Assembly (NCBI RefSeq): GCF_001012825.1
Contig: NZ_LCZJ02000033.1
Coordinates: 528,065 to 592,064, forward strand
Length of the DNA stretch: 64,000 nucleotides
Reading direction: 5' to 3'
DNA from: Paenibacillus etheri
GTDB lineage: Bacteria; Bacillota; Bacilli; Paenibacillales; Paenibacillaceae
Every line of letters starts with the position of its first letter. Positions within the stretch are counted from its first letter, which is position 1. The position numbers were made by a program, and so were the translations under genes. This document shows positions 24,856-34,256 of this stretch, in pieces. Under the pieces are notes generated by a model that was not told the origin of the DNA, ran no database searches, and saw nothing but the letters and a program-made list of their open reading frames with translations.

Positions 24856-26484
24856 CTATTCTCTCATACGAACACGCGCAGGCTGTAATTTCATCAGCGG
24901 ATTCAACAATTTTTGCAATGCACGCGGATAACTGGAGATTTCCTGTCTAGTAAGCACGCCCAGCACAATAAGCAGTACCAGATAAATAACAACAACAGCG
25001 GCCCCTACAACAAGACAAGTGATCAGAAACGCCAGACGTGCAGGCATCAGATCCGTCAACAGAATTCCAGCTTGGTTCAAACCAAAACCAATGCCACCGG
25101 ACACAAGAACCGCAATTGCGAAGCCACCCCAACGTTTACCCATAATTTCGAAAGGTACAATGGATTTCAGCATCCGTAGGTTAAGAATAGTAATGACTAC
25201 GAAACAAAGTGCTGTTGCGCCGATAATTCCGTAGATCCCAAATACCTTACTCAGCAAGAAGCTTGCGGCTAATTTAACAATAATACCCACTAGCACATAA
25301 TACATTGAAATACGTGATTTGCCCATACCGAGCAAAATGGAGTTCGTTGTCATCATGGTGATCTGAAAGATCGTTCCAATCGTAAGCATTGCCACAATTC
25401 CGCTTCCATCCAAGCTACTGAACAATAACCCGTTCACAGAATAGGCCGCTGCCACAAGCGCCAATACAATTGGCATCCCTGTCAGGATAGAAATCCGCAA
25501 AGCAAGTGTAATTTGCTTCTTCAAGTGTCCCTCATCATGACGGGCATAGGCAGCCGAAATGATTGGAATCAACGAGGTACCTAGCGCAATGGCTAGTACT
25601 GGTGGAATTCCGGCCACACTTTGAGCACGCGTGGTTAGTATACCCAAAGCTGCGGTTGCACTCTCTCTACCCATCTGATCGATAAGCAGTGGAACAGCCA
25701 AAGAAGTATCAATTACATTCACTACTGGAATCGTAAGTGAAGAGAGCACGATCGGAATCGATAGTGTGAAAATATCCTTGTAAATTCCCCAAATCGGTAA
25801 TTTTTGAGTGGTATCGTAATTTAACCCCTGCTGTTTATCCTCTCGGCGCAGCTTGATTGCAAAATAAATCATGACACCAAACGCTGCAATACTACCAATT
25901 ACGCTACCGAAGGATGCTCCCGCAGCGATAGTTGTATTGTTATAACCCTGCTGTAATAGAATATAAGCTAGTAAAATAGCGACTAGTACGCGAGCGAACT
26001 GCTCTACAATCTGCGAAATACCACCAGCCATCATATTGTTGCGCCCTTGAAAATATCCACGCATCATGGCAATTGCCGGAAAAAGTAAAAGCGCGGGTGC
26101 AATCGCCCTAACTGCCATCGCTGATTCAGGTACGTCAGCAATATGTGTCGCATAGAAAGGAGCACCTATGTACAGCAAGGCAGTCATGATTACCCCTGCT
26201 GCTACTGAAAATAGTAATGCGGCATGATACACTTGTCTCGCCTCTTCAGGACGATTCAGAGCGTACCGCTCGGAGACCATTTTACTGAGCGTACTTGGAA
26301 TACCTGCTGTAGCCACGGTAAGCAGCATTAAATAGATATTGTTCGATACCCCAAACGATGCTCTCCCCACATCATCAAAAATATGATCCAGCGGCACCCG
26401 CTGAACAAGCCCGAGTACCCTTGCCACCAACGCTGCAGCAGCAAGGATAAGCGTGCCTTTTACAAAAGACTCTTTCTTGGACAA
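24856..26484 (-). CDS. ytgP: MOP-family flippase, YtgP/SpoVB/MurJ-like
   Basis: 542-residue polytopic membrane protein with about 14 helices of the multidrug/oligosaccharidyl-lipid/polysaccharide exporter superfamily. The start KGTLILAAAALVARVLGLVQRVPL and the segment ATAGIPSTLSKMVSERYALN match the YtgP branch, shown in Bacillus to be able to flip lipid II as MurJ. TTG start 7 nt after AAGGGG. It heads away from a DUF456 gene 27 bp upstream, forming an operon with the HAD gene. Nearby duplicated PBPs use the same lipid II substrate. Confidence 0.9.
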   Translation of the reverse strand: MSKKESFVKGTLILAAAALVARVLGLVQRVPLDHIFDDVGRASFGVSNNIYLMLLTVATAGIPSTLSKMVSERYALNRPEEARQVYHAALLFSVAAGVIMTALLYIGAPFYATHIADVPESAMAVRAIAPALLLFPAIAMMRGYFQGRNNMMAGGISQIVEQFARVLVAILLAYILLQQGYNNTTIAAGASFGSVIGSIAAFGVMIYFAIKLRREDKQQGLNYDTTQKLPIWGIYKDIFTLSIPIVLSSLTIPVVNVIDTSLAVPLLIDQMGRESATAALGILTTRAQSVAGIPPVLAIALGTSLIPIISAAYARHDEGHLKKQITLALRISILTGMPIVLALVAAAYSVNGLLFSSLDGSGIVAMLTIGTIFQITMMTTNSILLGMGKSRISMYYVLVGIIVKLAASFLLSKVFGIYGIIGATALCFVVITILNLRMLKSIVPFEIMGKRWGGFAIAVLVSGGIGFGLNQAGILLTDLMPARLAFLITCLVVGAAVVVIYLVLLIVLGVLTRQEISSYPRALQKLLNPLMKLQPARVRMRE

Positions 26485-26511
26485 ACCATTTCCCCTTCTT
26501 CACTGTTAAAA

Positions 26512-26997
26512 TTAAAACCGGGCGACCCATATAAAAAAGAGGACGACCATAATAATTTGTAGCACAATTTTGACAACAGTACTACTAAACAACCCAAGTA
26601 TTGATCCTACACTTACTTTGGCAGCTTTAGCTGGTGAAGAACCCACGATCAATTCTCCTATAAAGGCACCCAGAAATGGACCAATAATAAGTCCAAAGGC
26701 TGGGATTACAAAAGGACCAATGATTAGCCCAATCGTACTCCCGATAATGGAGGAACGTGAGCCGCCAAATTTCTTAACGCCCCACGCCCCTACAACGTAA
26801 TCAGCAATAAATAGAACTACAACGATTAGCGTTTGAATGATCCAGAACCAAACACCAAAAGGCTCGAAAGAAAAGAACCAGCCATATACGAAAAAGGCAA
26901 GATAAATCGCAAGTGCACCCGGTAGTATAGGATACACAGCCCCGGCCAGCCCTACGGCGAACAAAGCAATAATAAGAATCCAACCCAGGATCGTCAA
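26512..26997 (-). CDS. DUF456 domain membrane protein
   Basis: 161 residues with five to six hydrophobic helices separated by glycine-rich turns (GGSRSSIIGSTIGLIIGPF, GPFLGAFIGELIVG), the repeated glycine zipper layout of DUF456. Function unknown. TTG start 7 nt after AGGAGG. Lies between the HAD phosphatase (39 bp) and ytgP (27 bp) in one operon. Confidence 0.85.
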   Translation of the reverse strand: MTILGWILIIALFAVGLAGAVYPILPGALAIYLAFFVYGWFFSFEPFGVWFWIIQTLIVVVLFIADYVVGAWGVKKFGGSRSSIIGSTIGLIIGPFVIPAFGLIIGPFLGAFIGELIVGSSPAKAAKVSVGSILGLFSSTVVKIVLQIIMVVLFFIWVARF

Positions 26998-27036
26998 TAC
27001 TTAACCTCCTAATCGCAAATATGCTCTATGGATTCA

Positions 27037-27789
27037 CTACGCAATAGCTTCATTAAAAATATATTTTTGAACGACTTCTGCGATTCCGTCATTATTATTA
27101 GAAGCCACCACAGCATCAGCCTCTTCTTTAACCGTCTCCTGAGCGTTGCCCATAGCGACCCCAAGCCCTGCCTGCTGAATCGCTGCAAGGTCGTTGAGGC
27201 TATCGCCAACCGCTATAACTTGGGACATATCTAGCCCTAGCAGCTTACAGACTTCCAAGATTCCGGCGGCTTTATTCACACCTAATGGGTTAATCTCGAA
27301 ATTATGCGGAGAGGAGTTCGTAATCTCCAGTCCACCCATATCTTGAAGGCGAAGCAACAGCTTATGACGAAGATCATCATCTTCGGTGTGATAACCGAAT
27401 TTAAGCCATTCTCTGCCTGTGACATCCCCATCCCAGTTATCCTGTTTGTGGACTTTTTCCGTAGAATAAGCCCAGAACCAGATGTCATCTTCCTTCGCGA
27501 GCTCATACATTTGTCGTACCAGCGTAGGGTCCATCAGCGATCGACGATAAATTTCGTGTGGTGCTCGCCATACCTCACTACCGTTTACAGTAATCATCGG
27601 TGTTTCTAGTCCAAGCTGCTCAGCATATGGAAATGCACTTGTAAAAGCTCGGCCTGTCGACAGACAGACATGAACGCCTGCGTCGACCGCCTTTTGAAGC
27701 CATTTCACCGTTGTAGGTGTAATAATCTGTTCATCATTCAGTAGGGTTCCATCCATATCCAAAGCAAGCAGGCGGTATTTGGCAGTCAT
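27037..27789 (-). CDS. Cof-type HAD-IIB family phosphatase
   Basis: 250-residue haloacid dehalogenase-type hydrolase. Motif I is DMDGTLL with the nucleophile and acid aspartates, motif II LSTGR, motif III the lysine in the KAAGIL block and motif IV VGDSLNDLA. The type IIB cap sits between motifs II and III. Family members remove phosphate from sugar phosphates or flavin precursors; the substrate here is open. ATG at 27789 follows GGAGGGG; an in-frame GTG six bases upstream is less well placed. First gene of the HAD-DUF456-ytgP operon. Confidence 0.9.
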   Translation of the reverse strand: MTAKYRLLALDMDGTLLNDEQIITPTTVKWLQKAVDAGVHVCLSTGRAFTSAFPYAEQLGLETPMITVNGSEVWRAPHEIYRRSLMDPTLVRQMYELAKEDDIWFWAYSTEKVHKQDNWDGDVTGREWLKFGYHTEDDDLRHKLLLRLQDMGGLEITNSSPHNFEINPLGVNKAAGILEVCKLLGLDMSQVIAVGDSLNDLAAIQQAGLGVAMGNAQETVKEEADAVVASNNNDGIAEVVQKYIFNEAIA

Positions 27790-27866
27790 TGCCACCCCTC
27801 CATTCTTGTATGCTCTTAATAGAGCAGCTGTTTATTTTTTAATCATTATTCACCTTAGAGACAAAG

Positions 27867-29972
27867 TTACTGGGTACCTGTAGTTGTTCCCTCATTCGCA
27901 GGATCATTAGCATTATTACCTGACTGAAGACTCTTCTTCGGAACGCCATCAAGTCCATATTCCCAATCATAAGCATCAAAAATTTTGCGTGCTACCGGCG
28001 CAGCACTCTGGGAACCAAAGCCCCCTTCTGGAATAACTACGGCTACTGCCAGCTTAGGATTGTTTCGCGGGGCATAGGCAATAAATACACCGTTATCTCG
28101 AATTTGACCCTTAGCCACTTGTTGGGATGTTCCCGTCTTACGAGCAAAATCATAAGGGAAATCAGAAAACGCACTGACTTCACTTCGCATACCCTGCTGT
28201 ATTTCATTCCAGTAGGATTTGTCGAAGGCGGTTACTTCATCTAACACCTCACGACCGAGCTCCTTGACTACTTTTCCGTCAGCATCTGTAATCTTGCTAA
28301 CTAGCTGAGGTTTAATCCGCTCTCCTTCATTAGCAAGTGTAGCTACGTATTGGGCAAGCTGTAGCACCGTATAACTACCTTGTTGTCCGAAAGAAGCATA
28401 CACTAATGCAGCCTGAGCACTACCTGCAGCCTCAATATTGGTATAGTTGATCTGTCCTAAGAATTCATTTGGTAGACCACTTCCCGTGGATACGCCAAGG
28501 CCAAACTCTTTCATATACTTATCCCAAACATCTACGCCTTTGCTTTTGTGTTTGTCATACAATCTTTTACCGATCATATCAACCATGAACGCATTCGAGG
28601 ATTTCTGAATCGCTTTTGAAGGATCCATAGAACCGTATACGTGTCCTCCGGAGTTTCTTACCTTAGTTTCATGACCCGTTTTACCAAAAGTCGCGAAGCC
28701 TCTATCCTGATAGTAAGTTGAAGGTGTAAAGAGACCTTCATTCAGACCCACGAGTACGCTCAAAGGTTTAATCGTTGAACCTAGAAGCAGCACAGATCTT
28801 AGTCCATTCCCTGACGTTCCTGAAGAAATCGGATTAATGGTACCATTCTGATAGTTATCCATAATACTGTTCCAGACATCTGTGGACAAGGAACCTGATG
28901 TCCAAATATTAGTATCGTAGTCCGGCATACTCGCCATACTAACGATATTTCCCGTATCCACTTCCATTGCTACAGCGTAGCCGGTCAAAGCATTGGGATG
29001 CGTTTTACCCTGTACAGAATTTGAATGCAACCATTTAATCTGATCCATAATCGCCTGTTCTGTCTTCATCTGAATATTCTTATTAATGGTTGTCCAGACG
29101 TCATTACCTTTAACTGGAGGAACTACACGTTCAATTTTCTCCGCCATGTTCTGCGGATTGACAGAGATTTCCTGATAACCATTCTGTCCCCGAAGCTCTC
29201 TCTGATACTGCAGCTCCAAGCCGTCAAATCCGACAAATTCGTCATCCTTATACGTTAGTCCTGGTTCAGGATTATTCTTCATAGCATTTAAAATATTCTT
29301 ATAAATATTAAGGCTGTTTGCTGATTTAAAAGGCTTGATATAACCTATCGTCTGTACGGCAACCGTATCTTTATCGTAATGACGAATGCTTTCCTCGACA
29401 ATTTCAAGGCCTGGGTATTCACCCTTATGTTCCATGAAATAGGCTACTTCCTGAGTAGTCAGGTCAGCCTTAATTCGCCGTGCCATAAAGCCAAGTGATT
29501 TCCGGAAGTATAAATCCAGTGCCTCAATCACATCTTCTTGTGTCATCTTCTCAGCCTTTGGATCACCATATTTATTGAAATCAGCTACCAGCTTGGCTGC
29601 CAATGCATCTGACTTGGCTTTAGCCTCTGGAGTCAGGGTAGTTTTACCGGTCATTTTATCTGTTTGCTTAGCGGTATACTCCTTATTGAGCGTAATATAC
29701 AGCGATTGAACCGGCGTAGAGTACGCTAACTTCTCACCTTCAGCAGCATAAATTACACCTCTCATAGATGCAAGGGGTACATTTTTGGTATCTCTGCTTG
29801 TCTCTACTTCAGTTAAAGTTGGTCCTTCCACGAACTGCAACACAGCCAGGCGTATAATAATTACGCAAAATATAACAAACGTGCTAAAGAAAAACACGTT
29901 GAGTCGCAGGCCTATGGAACTTTTACTGTTGGTCTCATCTGGAGGTGAGGCCTGCTTACGGAAAAAACTCAC
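27867..29972 (-). CDS. Penicillin-binding protein 2-type transpeptidase (tandem copy A)
   Basis: Class B PBP of 701 residues making peptidoglycan cross-links. One N-terminal membrane helix (about 25-48), a PBP dimerisation domain (about 60-290) and a transpeptidase domain with all three motifs: STIK at 399-402 (nucleophile Ser399), SSN at 458-460 and KTG at 612-614. Asn/Thr-rich C-terminal tail. GTG start after AAAGGAG. Lies 26 bp downstream of a paralogue of nearly the same length (copy B) whose motif 1 aligns residue for residue, so the pair arose by tandem duplication. Resembles the elongation-type PBP2A/PbpH group. Confidence 0.92.
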   Translation of the reverse strand: MSFFRKQASPPDETNSKSSIGLRLNVFFFSTFVIFCVIIIRLAVLQFVEGPTLTEVETSRDTKNVPLASMRGVIYAAEGEKLAYSTPVQSLYITLNKEYTAKQTDKMTGKTTLTPEAKAKSDALAAKLVADFNKYGDPKAEKMTQEDVIEALDLYFRKSLGFMARRIKADLTTQEVAYFMEHKGEYPGLEIVEESIRHYDKDTVAVQTIGYIKPFKSANSLNIYKNILNAMKNNPEPGLTYKDDEFVGFDGLELQYQRELRGQNGYQEISVNPQNMAEKIERVVPPVKGNDVWTTINKNIQMKTEQAIMDQIKWLHSNSVQGKTHPNALTGYAVAMEVDTGNIVSMASMPDYDTNIWTSGSLSTDVWNSIMDNYQNGTINPISSGTSGNGLRSVLLLGSTIKPLSVLVGLNEGLFTPSTYYQDRGFATFGKTGHETKVRNSGGHVYGSMDPSKAIQKSSNAFMVDMIGKRLYDKHKSKGVDVWDKYMKEFGLGVSTGSGLPNEFLGQINYTNIEAAGSAQAALVYASFGQQGSYTVLQLAQYVATLANEGERIKPQLVSKITDADGKVVKELGREVLDEVTAFDKSYWNEIQQGMRSEVSAFSDFPYDFARKTGTSQQVAKGQIRDNGVFIAYAPRNNPKLAVAVVIPEGGFGSQSAAPVARKIFDAYDWEYGLDGVPKKSLQSGNNANDPANEGTTTGTQ

Positions 29973-29998
29973 AGTTTATTTCTCTCCTTTTTATCTAA

Positions 29999-32074
29999 TT
30001 ATTCTTGAACGGGGTCTGACGCAGTAGCAACATTCTTTTTAGGCACACCATCGAGCCCATACTCCCAATCATAAGCGTCAAAAATTTTACGAGCCACCGG
30101 AGCAGCGCTGTTGGAGCCGAAGCCCCCTTCTGGTATAACAACCGCTACGGCCAGCTTCGGATTTTCTCGCGGAGCAAAGGCAATAAATACCCCATTATCA
30201 CGGTTTATATTTTTTCTGTCTGTTTTTTCAGAGGTACCTGTCTTACGTGCAAAATCATAAGGGAAATCATCAAAAGCACTAACTTTACTGCTCATCCCCT
30301 GTTTGATCTCTTTCCAGTAGGATTTGTCAAACGTTACCGTATTAAGCACTTCTCTTTTAAATTCCTTAACCACCTTACCTTGTGCATCCGTGATCTTACT
30401 AACAAGTTGAGGCTTAATACGCACGCCTTCATTAGCAAGAGTAGAAGCATACTGGGCTAGCTGCAGTGTAGTATAACTGCCCTGTTGGCCAAAAGAAGCA
30501 TAGATAAGTGCGGCCTGTGAACTACCAGCGGCCTTAAGATCAGTATAGTTAATCTGGCCCGGTGATTCACCTGGGAGGCCACTTTTCGTAGATACACCCA
30601 GTCCGAACTTTTTCATATATTTGTCCCATACCTCAATGCCTTTATCCCCCGGATAATTCTTGTAAAGCTGCTTACCCACCATATCAATCATAAATACGTT
30701 AGAAGATTCCTTAATGGCCTTAGCTGGATCAAGTGGACCATATACGTGACCTGATGAATTTCTTACGGATGATTTATTATCCTTACCGAAATAAGTAATA
30801 CCCACATCTGAATACGTTGTTGAGGTATTAAAAAAACCTTCATTTAAACCAATTAACACGCTTAAGGGTTTGATTGTAGATCCCATAAACACTAGTGAAC
30901 TAAAATCATGTCCTGATCTACCAGACGAATTCGAAGTAATCGTACCGTTTAGATGATTATTCATAATTTTATTCCAGACAGGTGTTGGTAAGGAGTCTTT
31001 GGTCCATACATTTGAATCGTAATCCGGCATGCTTGCCATGGCGACAATATTTCCAGTCTCCACTTCCATCGCTACGGCGTAACCGGTTAAAGCATCTGGA
31101 TGCGTCTTACCTTGAACGGCATTGGTATGCAGCCATTTAATTTGATCCAATATGGCCTGTTCTGTCTTCATCTGAATCTTCTTATTAATGTTCATCCAAA
31201 TATTATTACCCTTTACAGGAGCAACGTTCTGTTCAACCTTCTCAGCCATATTCTGAGGAGTCACTGAAATGACCTGATAACCATTTTCTCCCCGAAGCTC
31301 TCGTTGATACTGCATTTCCAGACCATCAAACCCCACATATTCTTCTGCTTTATACATAAGTCCAGGGGGAGAATCTTTTTTCATTTCACTACGAATATTC
31401 TTATACATCGCTATATCTTCAGTCGATTTGAACGGCTTCCCAAAGCCGACTGTCTGCACCGCTACCGTATCTTTATCGTAGTGACGAACACTCTCCTCCA
31501 CGATCGTTAGCCCCGGATAATTGTCTTTATGCTCCATGAAATAGGCTATTTCCTCTGGAATTAAACCAGTCTTGATCCGTCGTGGCACATAACCTAAATA
31601 CTTTTTGAAATCTAAATCTAATGAATCCAAGATATTTTGCTGCGTCAGCTTCGGCGCATTCGGATCTCCGTATTTAACAAAATCAGCCGCAAGTCTTGCC
31701 GCAAGCGCATTAGAGTTGTTCTTCGCCTTTTCCGTAAGTGTGGTCTCACCCGTTGCTTTATCTGTTGTTCTAACTGTGTAATCTTTAGTTAATGTAAGGT
31801 AAAGCGACTCCGTAGGTGTTGAATAGGCAATCTGCTCCCCTTCGGCAGCAAAAATAATCCCACGCATCGCTGCGAGCGGAACAATCTTTGTTTCCCGATT
31901 CGTTTCTTCTTCAGACAACAGAGCCCCTTCAGTAAACTGCAAACCTGCAAGACGTACGATAATAATACAAAAAATAAAAAAAGTGCCAAAGAAAAAAATA
32001 TTCAGTCTTAGACCTACAGAATTTCTTGAAGATATCCCGTCCTTAGGCGGGAGCTGCTTACCAAACAAACTCAC
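29999..32074 (-). CDS. Penicillin-binding protein 2-type transpeptidase (tandem copy B)
   Basis: 691-residue class B PBP, paralogue of copy A directly downstream. Membrane helix at about 22-48; motifs STIK at 399-402, SSN at 457-459, KTG at 611-613. Differences from A cluster between motifs 1 and 2 (about 370-445) and in the C-terminal tail. GTG start 7 nt after GGGGAG. Its leader contains a copy of the two-hairpin repeat family beginning 18 bp before the start codon, so transcripts carry this RNA structure next to the ribosome site. First gene of the PBP pair. Confidence 0.92.
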   Translation of the reverse strand: MSLFGKQLPPKDGISSRNSVGLRLNIFFFGTFFIFCIIIVRLAGLQFTEGALLSEEETNRETKIVPLAAMRGIIFAAEGEQIAYSTPTESLYLTLTKDYTVRTTDKATGETTLTEKAKNNSNALAARLAADFVKYGDPNAPKLTQQNILDSLDLDFKKYLGYVPRRIKTGLIPEEIAYFMEHKDNYPGLTIVEESVRHYDKDTVAVQTVGFGKPFKSTEDIAMYKNIRSEMKKDSPPGLMYKAEEYVGFDGLEMQYQRELRGENGYQVISVTPQNMAEKVEQNVAPVKGNNIWMNINKKIQMKTEQAILDQIKWLHTNAVQGKTHPDALTGYAVAMEVETGNIVAMASMPDYDSNVWTKDSLPTPVWNKIMNNHLNGTITSNSSGRSGHDFSSLVFMGSTIKPLSVLIGLNEGFFNTSTTYSDVGITYFGKDNKSSVRNSSGHVYGPLDPAKAIKESSNVFMIDMVGKQLYKNYPGDKGIEVWDKYMKKFGLGVSTKSGLPGESPGQINYTDLKAAGSSQAALIYASFGQQGSYTTLQLAQYASTLANEGVRIKPQLVSKITDAQGKVVKEFKREVLNTVTFDKSYWKEIKQGMSSKVSAFDDFPYDFARKTGTSEKTDRKNINRDNGVFIAFAPRENPKLAVAVVIPEGGFGSNSAAPVARKIFDAYDWEYGLDGVPKKNVATASDPVQE

Positions 32075-32091
32075 CAGCTTTCTCCCCTTCT

Positions 32092-32195
32092 ACAAGCATA
32101 AACGCCTTGACCGTCCTTATAAGGAGGGTAAGTATTTAAGCGAGAAATATAAGACATCAAGTATAGTGCTTATACTTTCTTATATTTTAAAAAAA
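32092..32195 (+). repeat. Two-hairpin repeat, copy 1 (in the PBP copy B leader)
   Basis: Starts ACAAGCATAAACGCC, contains ATTTAAGCGAGAAATATAAG and ends CTTATACTTTCTTATATTTT plus A-run. The first hairpin is degraded, the second (AAATATAAG / CTTATATTT) intact. It belongs with the copies at 35927, 42083, 52117 and 55487. Confidence 0.85.
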
Positions 32196-32340
32196 ATGTC
32201 TGACATACCTTTGCCTGGACATTACTCTTATGATGAAGGTGAATTCTAAGCTGCTTATTGTGAGCATGGCCTCGCATTTATGGTAGAGCTGATTTCACTT
32301 GAATTTATTGTACCACACCCAAGGAGTTCAGCGCCCTCAC

Positions 32341-33486
32341 TCAGAGGGCGTTCTCCCTAATATGAGTTTCATCAAAATCCTTCGGATTGAACCAATCTCC
32401 ACTGCTAGCCCAAGTCGGATCCAGCGGGATCCAAGCTTGCCGATCACTTATATATACTTCATTCCAAGCATGTGCACCATAACCGCCACGCCCATCATAA
32501 CCCTGACCTGTTACAACCCGTACCTGCAAGCCCTGTGAACGAGCCATCACAGCGTAAAGTCGGGCATAGTCTATACACACCCCTTGCCGAGTGTCGAATG
32601 TATCCTGTGGTGTTTGTTCATGCCACACCCTGTTTTGCAAATAATTGTCAGCTTTGGCATAATCGTAAGTCACACGTGTACCTACCCAATCATAGAGAAG
32701 TCTGGCTTTTTTCTCATCACTCTGTGCTTGTCCAGCAATGTCTTCTGCTGCACCAATAATATCCTGAGGAATTTCGTGATCGATAACCTCATATTTTCTG
32801 CGAAGGATATCATTCATCTCTGCCGCAACGGTCTTTGTCAGAATAGGGAGTTTCTTCTGTACAGTCTCACCAACTATAGGTTCAAATACAGCGGCAGCGC
32901 TCTGACTATAAATTGGAGAGGACTCCACATAACGACTGAATCCACTCTCTGGATTTAATCCAACACAGATGAAAAGAGCAAGAACAATTACCAGACCACG
33001 AGTTAAGCCGATGATTAATCCGACCATTGCTCCTCCCATACGACTTACTTGTGTAATCTTACTATCTTTAAACTTCTTAGTACGCCGTAAATGTGGAAAA
33101 GGAAGCAACATGGACAGCAATCCCAGGAGCATACGAATCAACAAATAAGAAATCAGAAGTAACAATAGAAAACGAACTAGCGGTGATTCTGATAGCACAG
33201 ACACCGCCGTATAATAAATTTGCTGCCACTGTGTAAGCTTCGTATCAGGCAGACTAATCCCCGATGCCCAAGTCTCTACATAGGGATTGAGGTAGGCCGC
33301 AGCTGGGATAGCTAATACCAAAGATGTTATAGTAAATAATCCTGTTCCCAGCAGCCCAAATAATCTTCCAGTAGCGCTTGAGAAACCTCTGCTCCAGCCT
33401 TGCAATAAAGAGAAGACTACAACCAGCAGGAGGGTGATGGAGATGATATTAGCATCACTCACACTAGTCATCCATCCGTTTATCAT
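32341..33486 (-). CDS. CvpA-like membrane domain fused to a transglutaminase-like peptidase
   Basis: Two-part protein of 381 residues. N-terminal half has four hydrophobic helices with the RGFSSATGRLFGLLGTGLF and RMGGAMVGLIIGLTRGLVIVLAL segments characteristic of CvpA-like proteins. C-terminal half (about 255-370) is a transglutaminase core with catalytic Cys304 in RQGVCIDYA, His339 in GAHAWNEVY and Asp356 in LDPTW. Topology suggests the enzyme domain is outside the cell. In the family such domains act as peptidases or cross-linkers on cell-wall proteins. ATG at 33486 is 9 nt after GGAG; a GTG two codons upstream is possible. Between the PBP pair and a small membrane protein on the same strand. 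Confidence 0.85.
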   Translation of the reverse strand: MINGWMTSVSDANIISITLLLVVVFSLLQGWSRGFSSATGRLFGLLGTGLFTITSLVLAIPAAAYLNPYVETWASGISLPDTKLTQWQQIYYTAVSVLSESPLVRFLLLLLISYLLIRMLLGLLSMLLPFPHLRRTKKFKDSKITQVSRMGGAMVGLIIGLTRGLVIVLALFICVGLNPESGFSRYVESSPIYSQSAAAVFEPIVGETVQKKLPILTKTVAAEMNDILRRKYEVIDHEIPQDIIGAAEDIAGQAQSDEKKARLLYDWVGTRVTYDYAKADNYLQNRVWHEQTPQDTFDTRQGVCIDYARLYAVMARSQGLQVRVVTGQGYDGRGGYGAHAWNEVYISDRQAWIPLDPTWASSGDWFNPKDFDETHIRENAL

Positions 33487-33548
33487 ATCCACTCTCTCCT
33501 TTCAGTCGCCTGCTTACTCGCAAGTTATATTTTTTGAGTTCAAGCCCG

Positions 33549-33986
33549 TTATTGATGTTTTCGGGCTTCATCGATAAATGTTTTTGTCGTATCTGTAACA
33601 CTCCACTTCCCAAGACTAACGCCACGGAAAGTAACCTCTACTTTATCTTCACCCGCTGCGCCCTTCACTTCAATATTCGGTGTTGTGATCGTAAAGGTCC
33701 CATCTCCATTTGAAGTGTACTTTGCATCCTGCGCTTCTTTAAGCATAACCTCTTGCGCTTCCTTCTTTAGCGTGCTTACTGTTCCATCTGCCACCTTATT
33801 CACAGCGTTACCAATTTGGTCCATTGTAACACCACTATAGATGAATAAACCTACAACGATCACAATGACAATCGCCCATTTCAGAACGGTTTTAACCAAA
33901 TTAACAACCGCAAACAGCAGAACAAGCGCAATAACAATAACTAGCCAATTTTCTCTTATAAACTGTGACCATACCTCTGGATCCAT
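33549..33986 (-). CDS. Membrane-anchored protein of unknown family
   Basis: About 145 residues from the ATG at MDPEVW (33986; a GTG three codons earlier is also possible). Two adjacent hydrophobic segments (about 15-31 and 35-50) followed by an extracytoplasmic part with a helical KKEAQEVMLKEAQDAK region and a beta-rich end (TFTITTPNIEVKG, KVEVTFRGVSLG). I do not recognise it. 62 bp upstream of the CvpA-transglutaminase gene, same strand, so probably one operon linked to the cell envelope. Confidence 0.7.
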   Translation of the reverse strand: MDPEVWSQFIRENWLVIVIALVLLFAVVNLVKTVLKWAIVIVIVVGLFIYSGVTMDQIGNAVNKVADGTVSTLKKEAQEVMLKEAQDAKYTSNGDGTFTITTPNIEVKGAAGEDKVEVTFRGVSLGKWSVTDTTKTFIDEARKHQ

Positions 33987-34256
33987 CAACCTCACAACAC
34001 CCCTATCGCCTAGTTTCGTCCTACAGATTCTCTCTTCCCGTAGATATAACGCCAATATTAATTATTATACATGAATGCCCATCATAATTCATGGTTCCAC
34101 TCTCAGTGAAAGGTATACCCTACTAGCGGATTTAAAAAAGCGGTATAAGCCCCCTCTGTCCCACGTAAAGTACAAGTAGTGCTTTAAATTTGATCTTCAT
34201 CATTACGCCGTCCTGCGTTTACATGTATTGTAGGTGGCTCTCGGAGGTGTTCCCCT

